A DNA stretch of 64,000 bases from Desmodesmus armatus (lineage: Eukaryota; Chlorophyta; Chlorophyceae; Sphaeropleales; Scenedesmaceae): assembly GCA_007449985.2 (NCBI GenBank), contig VIIQ02000826.1:62001-126000 (forward strand), in the 5' to 3' direction. Below the pieces are notes generated by a model that did not search any database, had not been told where the DNA came from, and saw only the letters and a list, made by a program, of their open reading frames with translations. The translations under genes were made by a program, and so were the position numbers. Shown here in pieces: positions 1 to 11,435 of the stretch; within the stretch, counting starts at the first letter, position 1, and every line of letters begins with the position of its first letter.

Positions 1-43
1 AACCACAGGTTGCTTGGTCCCGCCCAATGTAACTGATCACTTC

Positions 44-77
<34 letters not shown>
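1..77 (+). mobile_element. LINE-B 3' tail with poly(A)
   Basis: Last 44 bases of the LINE-B 3' end, containing TGTAA 13 nt before the tail, followed by about 33 A. The same tail is seen in reverse at 2,219, 12,784 and 13,198. It is joined directly to LINE-A sequence at 78, so it is an insertion into LINE-A whose left flank lies outside the window. Confidence 0.75.
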
Positions 78-79
<2 letters not shown>

Positions 80-400
80 TGGAGCGTGCAGGGGTGGGGG
101 TGCGGGTGCTGCTACAGCAGCACTCCTCGGGGCAGGGAGCAGCAGCAATACGGCGGCGCCTCAACCCAAGGCACGCAGCGCACGTCGCCGCGTTCCAGTC
201 GCTGGGGCTGCACAGGCGCGTCGCCCACGGCGACATGACGCTGGATCAGATCAAACTGGAGCCAGTGCTGGGGAACCACAGCGTGGCCAGCGCCGTCACA
301 GGTGTGCTGTTCAGCTCTGCCCGCGAACTGCCCAGCAGTGTGCAGCCTCGCTCGGCAGACACAACCCTTGGGCAGGTGGCAGAGCGAGGCCTGTCCTTTC
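78..400 (+). mobile_element. LINE-A fragment, post-RT region (copy 0)
   Basis: Nearly identical to 10,846-11,195 and more distantly to 17,745-18,060. It encodes the connector after the reverse transcriptase (motif RRRLNPRHAAHVAAFQSLGL). It ends exactly where SINE-1 begins, as does the paralogous segment at 11,195. Not a functional gene. Confidence 0.8.
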
Positions 401-600
401 TTTTTTTTTTTTTTTTCAGGGTAGGCTTGTTACATGAGCGGAGTCAAGCAACCACTGCCACCCCTCATTTGCTCTTGCAGGAGAATGGCGCAACCTGACA
501 ATCACCACCCTTTGAGGGGGCACCACCACCCTCCCGCTGGATCTTTTTATGGAGTGAACCACAGGTTGCTTGGTCCCGCCCAATGTAACTGATCACTTCC

Positions 601-631
<31 letters not shown>

Positions 632-747
632 ACCACCCTCACCACATGATTATGTGAGCGGCGCTTGTGCAGCGCAGCCTGCACGAAGCAGACACCAGGG
701 CTCCAACCATGCACCTGCTTTAACGTCTAAGTCTGCTACTATCAAAG
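401..747 (-). mobile_element. SINE-1 copy, 5'-truncated, interrupted
   Basis: Read on the minus strand this is the SINE-1 body and 3' tail with its poly(A) (poly-T at 401-416 on +). The copy lacks the tRNA-like head. It is split at 534-628 by a short LINE-B insertion; the uninterrupted version lies at 11,196-11,435. The shared tail carries TGTAA 15 nt before the poly(A). Confidence 0.75.
534..628 (+). mobile_element. Short LINE-B insertion with target-site duplication
   Basis: About 65 bp of LINE-B 3' end plus about 28 A, inserted into SINE-1. It is flanked by the 12-bp direct repeat accaccaccctc (522-533 and 629-640). The paralogue near 11,320 has this 12-mer once and no insert, giving an empty site. 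Confidence 0.8.
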
Positions 748-944
748 CAGCAGCAGCCGGCAGCATCCGGCCGCATGGTGGGTGGGTCAGACCTGCGAAC
801 AGCCAACTTCTTGGCTGGCCTGCAGGATGCATGGCTGCTGCAGCACCCGGACCAGCTGCAGCCAACCCACTACACGCAGCATGCCGGCAGCACAGACAGC
901 GCAGGACAGCAGGTGCAGGGCCCTATCTCAGGGGGACGCATCGA

Positions 945-1057
945 CTATTTTTTTTTTTCCGACGCATCGACTATTTTTTTTTTTTTTTTTTTTCATCGAC
1001 TATTTTTTTTTTTTTTTTTTTTTTTTTTCATCGACTATTTTTTTTTCATCGACTATG
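945..1057. repeat. Serial T-tracts separated by catcgactat
   Basis: The endonuclease codons for GRIDY are repeated. The word (gacg)catcgactat occurs five times, separated by T-tracts of about 9 to 24 bases. Copy 2 (11,625-11,662) has only one such tract, so three were gained after the two copies separated. They resemble poly(A)-only insertions with target-site duplications; replication slippage or assembly error are alternatives. Confidence 0.75.
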
Positions 1058-1812
1058 TCTTCCTTTCGGACGACATGATTGATGCTGGATGGCTGCACAG
1101 CACACAGCAGCACAGGCGCTTCCCCAGCGACCACCGCCCAGTGCTGGCCTCCCTCTTGCCGCCAGGCACGCCGGAGCCTGGCAAGGGGCGCTGGCGCTTC
1201 CCCAACCACATGCTAGGGTTGGAGGCCTTCAGGGAGCAGTACCGCAGCAACCTGCAGGATGCCATAACAGCACTGGAGCAGCGCAGCCCGCCTTTGGACC
1301 CAGCTGCGCAGTGGGAGCACATCAAGAAGCTGGCGCAGGATCTCTGCAAACAGCAACAGCTCCTTCTCAAACAGCAGCAGCACCAGGACCGCAAGCGCCT
1401 CTGGCACCAGGTGCTGAGAGCGAGGCGACAGCAACGTGTGCTGCGGGACACAGAGTCTGTACGGCAGCAGCTGGCGGCAGAGACGGCGCTCACTGCCTTT
1501 GAACGCAGCCAGCTGCAGCAGCAAACAGCAGCAACTGAGCCGCTGTGGGAAGTCTTTGGGGAACAGTCCACCTTCTGGTTCCACCAGCTGGCACGGGCAG
1601 CACAGGAGCCTCAAGTCATAAGTGAGGTGCAGCGGCCGGACGGGGTGACGGTAGCAGCCCAGGGCACGGAAGGGGTGGCAGCAGTGGGAGGGCTGCTGGC
1701 GGATTTCTACGATCCTGCCAAGGGCGGCCTGTTCTCCTGCCATCCGACCGACCAGCAACAGCAGGATGTGATGCTGGCAGCAATAGATAAGCAGCTAGAC
1801 GAGCAACAGCAG

Positions 1813-1814
<2 letters not shown>

Positions 1815-1849
<35 letters not shown>

Positions 1850-1852
1850 CAG
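1815..1852. repeat. A-tract inside CAG repeat of LINE-A
   Basis: About 31 A flanked on both sides by gcagcagca, interrupting the Gln-rich linker. The tract is also present in copy 2 (12,424-12,458), so it predates the duplication. It adds lysine codons or shifts frame depending on length. Confidence 0.7.
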
Positions 1853-2145
1853 CAGCAGTGCAGCGGGGAAGGGGAGGAGGGTACCCTGACAGGGCAGGAG
1901 GTGCAAGCGGCACTGGCCAGCTTGCCCCGGGGCAAGGCCCCTGGCAGCGACGGGCTCACCTATGAGTTCTACACTGCCATGTGGGAGGTGGTGAGGCAGC
2001 CCCTGGTGGCAGCCTTCAACTACAGCTTCCAGCAGCCGGCGCTGCGGCTGTCCGAGTCGCAGCGGCTGGGCCTGATCACCCTGCTCTACAAGGGGGGTGG
2101 CAAGCCCAGAGCCGACCCTGCCAGCTATAGGCCCATCACCCTCCT

Positions 2146-2149
<4 letters not shown>

Positions 2150-2177
<28 letters not shown>

Positions 2178-2187
2178 GGAAGTGATC

Positions 2188-2218
<31 letters not shown>

Positions 2219-2330
2219 GGAAGTGATCAGTTACATTGGGCGGGACCAAGCAACCTGTGGTTCACTCCATAAAAAGATCCAGCGGGAGGATGGGGCAACC
2301 TGTTGTGACACCCACCCCACGGCACCCCTT
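2150..2330 (-). mobile_element. LINE-B 3' end, truncated by satellite
   Basis: Minus-strand LINE-B tail inserted after LINE-A CTCCTAAAC, the same position as in copy 2 at 12,758. Here the poly-T and first tail bases (ggaagtgatcagtt) are present twice (2,177-2,231), whereas copy 2 has them once. LINE-B sequence stops at gggacacca and satellite begins. Confidence 0.75.
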
Positions 2331-5300
2331 GTGCAGGGGACACCACCGCTCTGTGACTCAATTGGGGTGCATGTTGGTACGCATGAAGACACTATTTTCG
2401 TCTTTCACCAGAGCCAACCAGATGATTTTGCGCACCCCCACCGCTGCGCACCGTCACGCACGCGGCACCCGCCGACATCAAACCAACGCTACGTGCCGCT
2501 CTGTGACTCAATTGGGGTGCATGTTGGTACGCATGAAGACACTATTTTTGTCTTTCACCAGAGCCAACCAGATGATTTTTGCGCACCCCCACCGCTGCGC
2601 ACCGTCACGCGGCACCCGCCGACATCAAACCAACGCTACGTGCCGCTCTGTGACTCAATTGGGGTGCATGTTGGTACGCTTGAAAGCACTATTTTTGTCT
2701 TTCACCAGAGCCAACCAGATGATTTTTGCGCACCCCCACCGCTGCGCACCGTCACGCACGCGGCACCCGCCGACATCAAACCAACGCTACGTGCCGCTCT
2801 GTGACTCAATTGGGGTGCATGTTGGTACGCTTGAAGACACTATTTTTGTCTTTCACCAGAGCCGACCAGATGATTTTTGCGCACCCCCACCGCTGCGCAC
2901 CGTCACGCACGCGGCACCCGCCGACATCAAACCAACGCTACGTGCCGCTCTGTGACTCAATTGGGGTGCATGTTGGTACGCTTGAAAGCACTATTTTTGT
3001 CTGTCACCAGAGCCAACCAGATGATTTTTGCGCACCCCCACCGCTGCGCACCGTCACGCACGCGGCACCCGCCGACATCAAACCAACGCTACGTGCCGCT
3101 CTGTGACTCAATTGGGGTGCATGTTGGTACGCATGAAGACACTATTTTTGTCTTTCACCAGAGCCAACCAGATGATTTTTGCGCACCCCCACCGCTGCGC
3201 ACCGTCACGCACGCGGCACCCGCCGACATCAAACCAACGCTACGTGCCGCTCTGTGACTCAATTGGGGTGCATGTTGGTACGCTTGAAGACACTATTTTT
3301 GTCTTTCACCAGAGCCGACCAGATGATTTTTGCGCACCCCCACCGCTGCGCACCGTCACGCACGCGGCACCCGCCGACATCAAACCAACGCTACGTGCCG
3401 CTCTGTGACTCAATTGGGGTGCATGTTGGTACGCTTGAAAGCACTATTTTTGTCTTTCACCAGAGCCAACCAGATGATTTTTGCGCACCCCCACCGCTGC
3501 GCACCGTCACGCACGCGGCACCCGCCGACATCAAACCAACGCTACGTGCCGCTCTGTGACTCAATTGGGGTGCATGTTGGTACGCATGAAGACACTATTT
3601 TTGTCTTTCACCAGAGCCAACCAGATGATTTTTGCGCACCCCCACCGCTGCGCACCGTCACGCGGCACCCGCCGACATCAAACCAACGCTACGTGCCGCT
3701 CTGTGACTCAATTGGGGTGCATGTTGGTACGCATGAAGACACTATTTTTGTCTTTCACCAGAGCCAACCAGATGATTTTTGCGCACCCCCACCGCTGCGC
3801 ACCGTCACGCACGCGGCACCCGCCGACATCAAACCAACGCTACGTGCCGCTCTGTGACTCAATTGGGGTGCATGTTGGTACGCATGAAGACACTATTTTT
3901 GTCTTTCACCAGAGCCAACCAGATGATTTTTGCGCACCCCCACCGCTGCGCACCGTCACGCGGCACCCGCCGACATCAAACCAACGCTACGTGCCGCTCT
4001 GTGACTCAATTGGGGTGCATGTTGATACGCATGAAGACACTATTTTTGTCTTTCACCAGAGCCAACCAGATGATTTTTGCGCACCCCCACCGCTGCGCAC
4101 CGTCACGCACGCGGCACCCGCCGACATCAAACCAACGCTACGTGCCGCTCTGTGACTCAATTGGGGTGCATGTTGGTACGCATGAAGACACTATTTTTGT
4201 CTTTCACCAGAGCCAACCAGATGATTTTTGCGCACCCCCACCGCTGCGCACCGTCACGCGGCACCCGCCGACATCAAACCAACGCTACGTGCCGCTCTGT
4301 GACTCAATTGGGGTGCATGTTGGTACGCTTGAAAGCACTATTTTTGTCTTTCACCAGAGCCAACCAGATGATTTTTGCGCACCCCCACCGCTGCGCACCG
4401 TCACGCACGCGGCACCCGCCGACATCAAACCAACGCTACGTGCCGCTCTGTGACTCAATTGGGGTGCATGTTGGTACGCATGAAGACACTATTTTCGTCT
4501 TTCACCAGAGCCAACCAGATGATTTTGCGCACCCCCACCGCTGCGCACCGTCACGCGGCACCCGCCGACATCAAACCAACGCTACGTGCCGCTCTGTGAC
4601 TCAATTGGGGTGCATGTTGGTACGCATGAAGACACTATTTTTGTCTTTCACCAGAGCCAACCAGATGATTTTTGCGCACCCCCACCGCTGCGCACCGTCA
4701 CGCGGCACCCGCCGACATCAAACCAACGCTACGTGCCGCTCTGTGACTCAATTGGGGTGCATGTTGATACGCATGAAGACACTATTTTTGTCTTTCACCA
4801 GAGCCAACCAGATGATTTTTGCGCACCCCCACCGCTGCGCACCGTCACGCACGCGGCACCCGCCGACATCAAACCAACGCTACGTGCCGCTCTGTGACTC
4901 AATTGGGGTGCATGTTGGTACGCATGAAGACACTATTTTTGTCTTTCACCAGAGCCAACCAGATGATTTTTGCGCACCCCCACCGCTGCGCACCGTCACG
5001 CGGCACCCGCCGACATCAAACCAACGCTACGTGCCGCTCTGTGACTCAATTGGGGTGCATGTTGGTACGCTTGAAAGCACTATTTTTGTCTTTCACCAGA
5101 GCCAACCAGATGATTTTTGCGCACCCCCACCGCTGCGCACCGTCACGCACGCGGCACCCGCCGACATCAAACCAACGCTACGTGCCGCTCTGTGACTCAA
5201 TTGGGGTGCATGTTGGTACGCATGAAGACACTATTTTCGTCTTTCACCAGAGCCAACCAGATGATTTTGCGCACCCCCACCGCTGCGCACCGTCACGCAC

Positions 5301-8300
5301 GCGGCACCCGCCGACATCAAACCAACGCTACGTGCCGCTCTGTGACTCAATTGGGGTGCATGTTGGTACGCATGAAGACACTATTTTTGTCTTTCACCAG
5401 AGCCAACCAGATGATTTTTGCGCACCCCCACCGCTGCGCACCGTCACGCGGCACCCGCCGACATCAAACCAACGCTACGTGCCGCTCTGTGACTCAATTG
5501 GGGTGCATGTTGGTACGCATGAAGACACTATTTTTGTCTTTCACCAGAGCCAACCAGATGATTTTTGCGCACCCCCACCGCTGCGCACCGTCACGCGGCA
5601 CCCGCCGACATCAAACCAACGCTACGTGCCGCTCTGTGACTCAATTGGGGTGCATGTTGATACGCATGAAGACACTATTTTTGTCTTTCACCAGAGCCAA
5701 CCAGATGATTTTTGCGCACCCCCACCGCTGCGCACCGTCACGCACGCGGCACCCGCCGACATCAAACCAACGCTACGTGCCGCTCTGTGACTCAATTGGG
5801 GTGCATGTTGGTACGCTTGAAAGCACTATTTTTGTCTTTCACCAGAGCCAACCAGATGATTTTTGCGCACCCCCACCGCTGCGCACCGTCACGCGGCACC
5901 CGCCGACATCAAACCAACGCTACGTGCCGCTCTGTGACTCAATTGGGGTGCATGTTGATACGCATGAAGACACTATTTTTGTCTTTCACCAGAGCCAACC
6001 AGATGATTTTTGCGCACCCCCACCGCTGCGCACCGTCACGCACGCGGCACCCGCCGACATCAAACCAACGCTACGTGCCGCTCTGTGACTCAATTGGGGT
6101 GCATGTTGGTACGCATGAAGACACTATTTTTGTCTTTCACCAGAGCCAACCAGATGATTTTTGCGCACCCCCACCGCTGCGCACCGTCACGCGGCACCCG
6201 CCGACATCAAACCAACGCTACGTGCCGCTCTGTGACTCAATTGGGGTGCATGTTGGTACGCTTGAAAGCACTATTTTTGTCTTTCACCAGAGCCAACCAG
6301 ATGATTTTTGCGCACCCCCACCGCTGCGCACCGTCACGCACGCGGCACCCGCCGACATCAAACCAACGCTACGTGCCGCTCTGTGACTCAATTGGGGTGC
6401 ATGTTGGTACGCATGAAGACACTATTTTCGTCTTTCACCAGAGCCAACCAGATGATTTTGCGCACCCCCACCGCTGCGCACCGTCACGCGGCACCCGCCG
6501 ACATCAAACCAACGCTACGTGCCGCTCTGTGACTCAATTGGGGTGCATGTTGGTACGCATGAAGACACTATTTTTGTCTTTCACCAGAGCCAACCAGATG
6601 ATTTTTGCGCACCCCCACCGCTGCGCACCGTCACGCGGCACCCGCCGACATCAAACCAACGCTACGTGCCGCTCTGTGACTCAATTGGGGTGCATGTTGA
6701 TACGCATGAAGACACTATTTTTGTCTTTCACCAGAGCCAACCAGATGATTTTTGCGCACCCCCACCGCTGCGCACCGTCACGCACGCGGCACCCGCCGAC
6801 ATCAAACCAACGCTACGTGCCGCTCTGTGACTCAATTGGGGTGCATGTTGGTACGCATGAAGACACTATTTTTGTCTTTCACCAGAGCCAACCAGATGAT
6901 TTTTGCGCACCCCCACCGCTGCGCACCGTCACGCGGCACCCGCCGACATCAAACCAACGCTACGTGCCGCTCTGTGACTCAATTGGGGTGCATGTTGGTA
7001 CGCTTGAAAGCACTATTTTTGTCTTTCACCAGAGCCAACCAGATGATTTTTGCGCACCCCCACCGCTGCGCACCGTCACGCACGCGGCACCCGCCGACAT
7101 CAAACCAACGCTACGTGCCGCTCTGTGACTCAATTGGGGTGCATGTTGGTACGCATGAAGACACTATTTTCGTCTTTCACCAGAGCCAACCAGATGATTT
7201 TGCGCACCCCCACCGCTGCGCACCGTCACGCACGCGGCACCCGCCGACATCAAACCAACGCTACGTGCCGCTCTGTGACTCAATTGGGGTGCATGTTGGT
7301 ACGCATGAAGACACTATTTTTGTCTTTCACCAGAGCCAACCAGATGATTTTTGCGCACCCCCACCGCTGCGCACCGTCACGCGGCACCCGCCGACATCAA
7401 ACCAACGCTACGTGCCGCTCTGTGACTCAATTGGGGTGCATGTTGGTACGCATGAAGACACTATTTTTGTCTTTCACCAGAGCCAACCAGATGATTTTTG
7501 CGCACCCCCACCGCTGCGCACCGTCACGCGGCACCCGCCGACATCAAACCAACGCTACGTGCCGCTCTGTGACTCAATTGGGGTGCATGTTGATACGCAT
7601 GAAGACACTATTTTTGTCTTTCACCAGAGCCAACCAGATGATTTTTGCGCACCCCCACCGCTGCGCACCGTCACGCACGCGGCACCCGCCGACATCAAAC
7701 CAACGCTACGTGCCGCTCTGTGACTCAATTGGGGTGCATGTTGGTACGCTTGAAAGCACTATTTTTGTCTTTCACCAGAGCCAACCAGATGATTTTTGCG
7801 CACCCCCACCGCTGCGCACCGTCACGCACGCGGCACCCGCCGACATCAAACCAACGCTACGTGCCGCTCTGTGACTCAATTGGGGTGCATGTTGGTACGC
7901 TTGAAAGCACTATTTTTGTCTTTCACCAGAGCCAACCAGATGATTTTTGCGCACCCCCACCGCTGCGCACCGTCACGCACGCGGCACCCGCCGACATCAA
8001 ACCAACGCTACGTGCCGCTCTGTGACTCAATTGGGGTGCATGTTGGTACGCTTGAAAGCACTATTTTTGTCTTTCACCAGAGCCAACCAGATGATTTTTG
8101 CGCACCCCCACCGCTGCGCACCGTCACGCACGCGGCACCCGCCGACATCAAACCAACGCTACGTGCCGCTCTGTGACTCAATTGGGGTGCATGTTGGTAC
8201 GCATGAAGACACTATTTTTGTCTTTCACCAGAGCCAACCAGATGATTTTTGCGCACCCCCACCGCTGCGCACCGTCACGCGGCACCCGCCGACATCAAAC

Positions 8301-9786
8301 CAACGCTACGTGCCGCTCTGTGACTCAATTGGGGTGCATGTTGATACGCATGAAGACACTATTTTTGTCTTTCACCAGAGCCAACCAGATGATTTTTGCG
8401 CACCCCCACCGCTGCGCACCGTCACGCACGCGGCACCCGCCGACATCAAACCAACGCTACGTGCCGCTCTGTGACTCAATTGGGGTGCATGTTGGTACGC
8501 ATGAAGACACTATTTTTGTCTTTCACCAGAGCCAACCAGATGATTTTTGCGCACCCCCACCGCTGCGCACCGTCACGCGGCACCCGCCGACATCAAACCA
8601 ACGCTACGTGCCGCTCTGTGACTCAATTGGGGTGCATGTTGGTACGCTTGAAAGCACTATTTTTGTCTTTCACCAGAGCCAACCAGATGATTTTTGCGCA
8701 CCCCCACCGCTGCGCACCGTCACGCACGCGGCACCCGCCGACATCAAACCAACGCTACGTGCCGCTCTGTGACTCAATTGGGGTGCATGTTGGTACGCAT
8801 GAAGACACTATTTTTGTCTTTCACCAGAGCCAACCAGATGATTTTGCGCACCCCCACCGCTGCGCACCGTCACGCGGCACCCGCCGACATCAAACCAACG
8901 CTACGTGCCGCTCTGTGACTCAATTGGGGTGCATGTTGGTACGCATGAAGACACTATTTTTGTCTTTCACCAGAGCCAACCAGATGATTTTTGCGCACCC
9001 CCACCGCTGCGCACCGTCACGCGGCACCCGCCGACATCAAACCAACGCTACGTGCCGCTCTGTGACTCAATTGGGGTGCATGTTGATACGCATGAAGACA
9101 CTATTTTTGTCTTTCACCAGAGCCAACCAGATGATTTTTGCGCACCCCCACCGCTGCGCACCGTCACGCACGCGGCACCCGCCGACATCAAACCAACGCT
9201 ACGTGCCGCTCTGTGACTCAATTGGGGTGCATGTTGGTACGCTTGAAAGCACTATTTTTGTCTTTCACCAGAGCCAACCAGATGATTTTTGCGCACCCCC
9301 ACCGCTGCGCACCGTCACGCACGCGGCACCCGCCGACATCAAACCAACGCTACGTGCCGCTCTGTGACTCAATTGGGGTGCATGTTGGTACGCTTGAAAG
9401 CACTATTTTTGTCTTTCACCAGAGCCAACCAGATGATTTTTGCGCACCCCCACCGCTGCGCACCGTCACGCGGCACCCGCCGACATCAAACCAACGCTAC
9501 GTGCCGCTCTGTGACTCAATTGGGGTGCATGTTGGTACGCATGAAGACACTATTTTTGTCTTTCACCAGAGCCAACCAGATGATTTTTGCGCACCCCCAC
9601 CGCTGCGCACCGTCACGCACGCGGCACCCGCCAACATCAAACCAACGCTACGTGCCGCTCTGTGACTCAATTGGGGTGCATGTTGGTACGCATGAAGACA
9701 CTATTTTCGTCTTTCACCAGAGCCAACCAGATGATTTTTGCGCACCCCCACCGCTGCGCACCGTCACGCACGCGGCACCCGCCGAT
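2331..9786. repeat. Satellite array, about 50 monomers of 146-151 bp
   Basis: Head-to-tail repeats beginning roughly at ctctgtgactcaattgg, counted by hand at about 50. Monomers differ mainly by a 4-bp indel (cacgcacgcgg versus cacgcgg, 151 versus 147 bp), a 1-bp T-run difference, and a few substitutions (gtacgcatgaagac, gtacgcttgaaagc, gatacgcatgaagac). The 147-bp form is open for 49 codons in one frame. Left flank is LINE-B; right flank is LINE-A RT at gatattgcagac. Long ORFs across this region are by-products of the repeat, not genes. Confidence 0.95.
3990..7858. repeat. Higher-order repeat: 13 monomers (1,933 bp), two copies
   Basis: The order of monomer variants from about 3,990 to 5,925 recurs at 5,925-7,858 at a constant offset of 1,933 bp. 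Matching pairs include 4,375/6,308, 4,586/6,519, 5,117/7,050 and 5,712/7,645. The match ends on both sides where monomer types differ. Such blocks arise by unequal exchange. Confidence 0.85.
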
Positions 9787-11195
9787 ATTGCAGACAATGT
9801 GCTGCACCACCTGGAGGAAATCGACTTCCTCCAGGAGGTGCAGCGGCCGGGCTGCATTTTCTTTTTGGACTTCGAGAAGGCGTATGACCGCCTCAACAGG
9901 GGGTGGTTGCTGCGCTGCATGGAGGCCATGCAGTTCCCTGAGAGCAGCAGGCGCTGGGTGCGCTTGCTGCTGGAGGGCACCATGGGTCAGATCATCTTCA
10001 ACGGCGGTCACAGCAGCAGGGCGTTTGACATCCCCTCTGGCTGTGCACAGGGCAGCCCTCTCAGCCCGCTGCTGTACGTCATAGCAGCGCAGCCGTTAGC
10101 AGCCAGGTGCAGACAGCTACAGCGGGAGGGTGGGATCACCAGCATCGACATGCCGGGCGACCAGGGCCCCGCCCCCTGCTGCCACCAGCATGCAGACGAC
10201 ACCACCCTGCATGCGGCCTTACCGGCGGACGTGGGCACCCTGCTGCAGCAGGCCGTGGAGCCGTTCTGTGCAGCCAGCGCAGCCAAGCTCAACGTCGACA
10301 AGAGCCAGGGTATGGGGCTGGGACCTCACAGCAGCATGCAGGGTTTAGATGCAGCGAAGGGTATAGTGTTTGTGAACACGAGGGATGCCCCCATCAGGCA
10401 CCTGGGCATACTGTTGTCTGTCGAGGGTGCGACACGCTTTGCAGAACAGCTTTTTGAGCAGCGGCTGCGCAGCATTGGGCACAGGGCACGCACCTGGAGC
10501 AGGTATGACCTCTCACTGCTGGGCAGGTGTGAGGTAGCCAGGCAGGTGCTGGCCTCCTGTTTGGTGTACCATGCGCAGTTTGTGCCAGTACCTGAGCGCA
10601 TCATGCGCCTCATCCAGCGCCGCATCTCAGCCTTTGTTCTGGGGCTGGGGTGCATCCGCAACACAGACAACAGGCAGCTGCGGTGGCGCCCAGCTCAGCA
10701 GGTGGCCAGCCTGCAGGCCAAGCAGGGGGGCATAGCCAGCGTCGATGTGCAGGCACATGTGACAGCCATGCAGGGGAAGGTGATGGCAGCACTGCTGCAC
10801 CCCCACAAGCAAGCATGGAAGCAGTTCATGCGGGCCAACTTGGAGCGTGCAGGGGTGGGGGTGCGGGTGCTGCTACAGCAGCACTCCTCGGGGCAGGGAG
10901 CAGCAGCAATACGGCGGCGCCTCAACCCAAGGCACGCAGCGCACGTCGCCGCGTTCCAGTCGCTGGGGCTGCACAGGCGCGTCGCCCACGGCGACATGAC
11001 GCTGGATCAGATCAAAAAAAAAAAAAAAAAAAAAAAAAGATCAGATCAAACTGGAGCCAGTGCTGGGGAACCACAGCGTGGCCAGCGCCGTCACAGGTGT
11101 GCTGTTCAGCTCTGCCCGCGAACTGCCCAGCAGTGTGCAGCCTCGCTCGGCAGACACAACCCTTGGGCAGGTGGCAGAGCGAGGCCTGTCCTTTC
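9787..11195 (+). pseudogene. LINE-A copy 1: reverse transcriptase core and connector
   Basis: Encodes RT motif A (FLDFEKAYDRLNRGWL), motif B (PSGCAQGSPLSPLLYV), the catalytic motif C as HADDTTLHA, and the thumb/connector (RISAFVLGLGCIRN). RT starts inside the satellite frame: the monomer codons for PAD-I run straight into DIADNVL. The N-terminal RT block between YRPITLLN and this point has been lost to the satellite. An A-tract at 11,017-11,038 breaks the frame, and the reading ends in a SINE-1 insertion at 11,196. Confidence 0.85.
11006..11048. repeat. A-tract flanked by gatcagatca
   Basis: About 23 A lies between two copies of gatcagatca. The paralogous LINE-A segment at 243-256 has this 10-mer once and no tract. 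This is the pattern of a poly(A)-only insertion with a 10-bp target-site duplication. Confidence 0.75.
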
Positions 11196-11435
11196 TTTTT
11201 TTTTTTTTTTTCAGGGTAGGCTTGTTACATGAGCGGAGTCAAGCAACCACTGCCACCCCTCATTTGCTCTTGCAGGAGAATGGCGCAACCTGACAATCAC
11301 CACCCTTTGAGGGGGCACCACCACCCTCACCACATGATTATGTGAGCGGCGCTTGTGCAGCGCAGCCTGCACGAAGCAGACACCAGGGCTCCAACCATGC
11401 ACCTGCTTTAACGTCTAAGTCTGCTACTATCAAAG
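11196..11435 (-). mobile_element. SINE-1 copy, 5'-truncated
   Basis: Minus-strand SINE-1 body and tail with poly(A) (T-run at 11,196-11,211). It is uninterrupted, unlike its paralogue at 401-747. No tRNA head is present. It joins the end of LINE-A copy 1 to the endonuclease of copy 2, with no clear target-site duplication. Confidence 0.8.

Larger units (their letters stand above)
748..2149 (+). pseudogene. LINE-A copy 1: endonuclease C-terminus to RT N-terminus (broken)
   Basis: Encodes the end of an APE-type endonuclease (GRIDY, then SDHRPV with the catalytic His), a Gln-rich coiled linker, and the start of reverse transcriptase (GKAPGSDGLTYEFY, LITLLYKGGGKPR, YRPITLLN). This is the order seen in plant and algal L1-like LINEs. 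The frame is broken by T-tracts at 953-1,052 and an A-tract at 1,818-1,848, so no intact ORF2 remains. The start of the endonuclease is missing. It is almost identical to 11,436-12,757. RT sequence stops at 2,149 after CTCCTAAAC, where LINE-B is inserted; RT of the same copy resumes at about 9,787 beyond the satellite. Confidence 0.8.

Noticed and set aside
1..2200. ORFs with runs of Lys or Phe
   Set aside because: They are translations of poly(A)/poly(T) tails of retroelements, not proteins.
2331..9786. CRISPR-like array
   Set aside because: Repeats are contiguous with no unique spacers, monomers are 146-151 bp, and the context is eukaryotic.
2217..9787. Many long overlapping ORFs of up to 372 aa
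   Set aside because: They are phase echoes of the satellite; starts and stops recur with each monomer and no family is matched.
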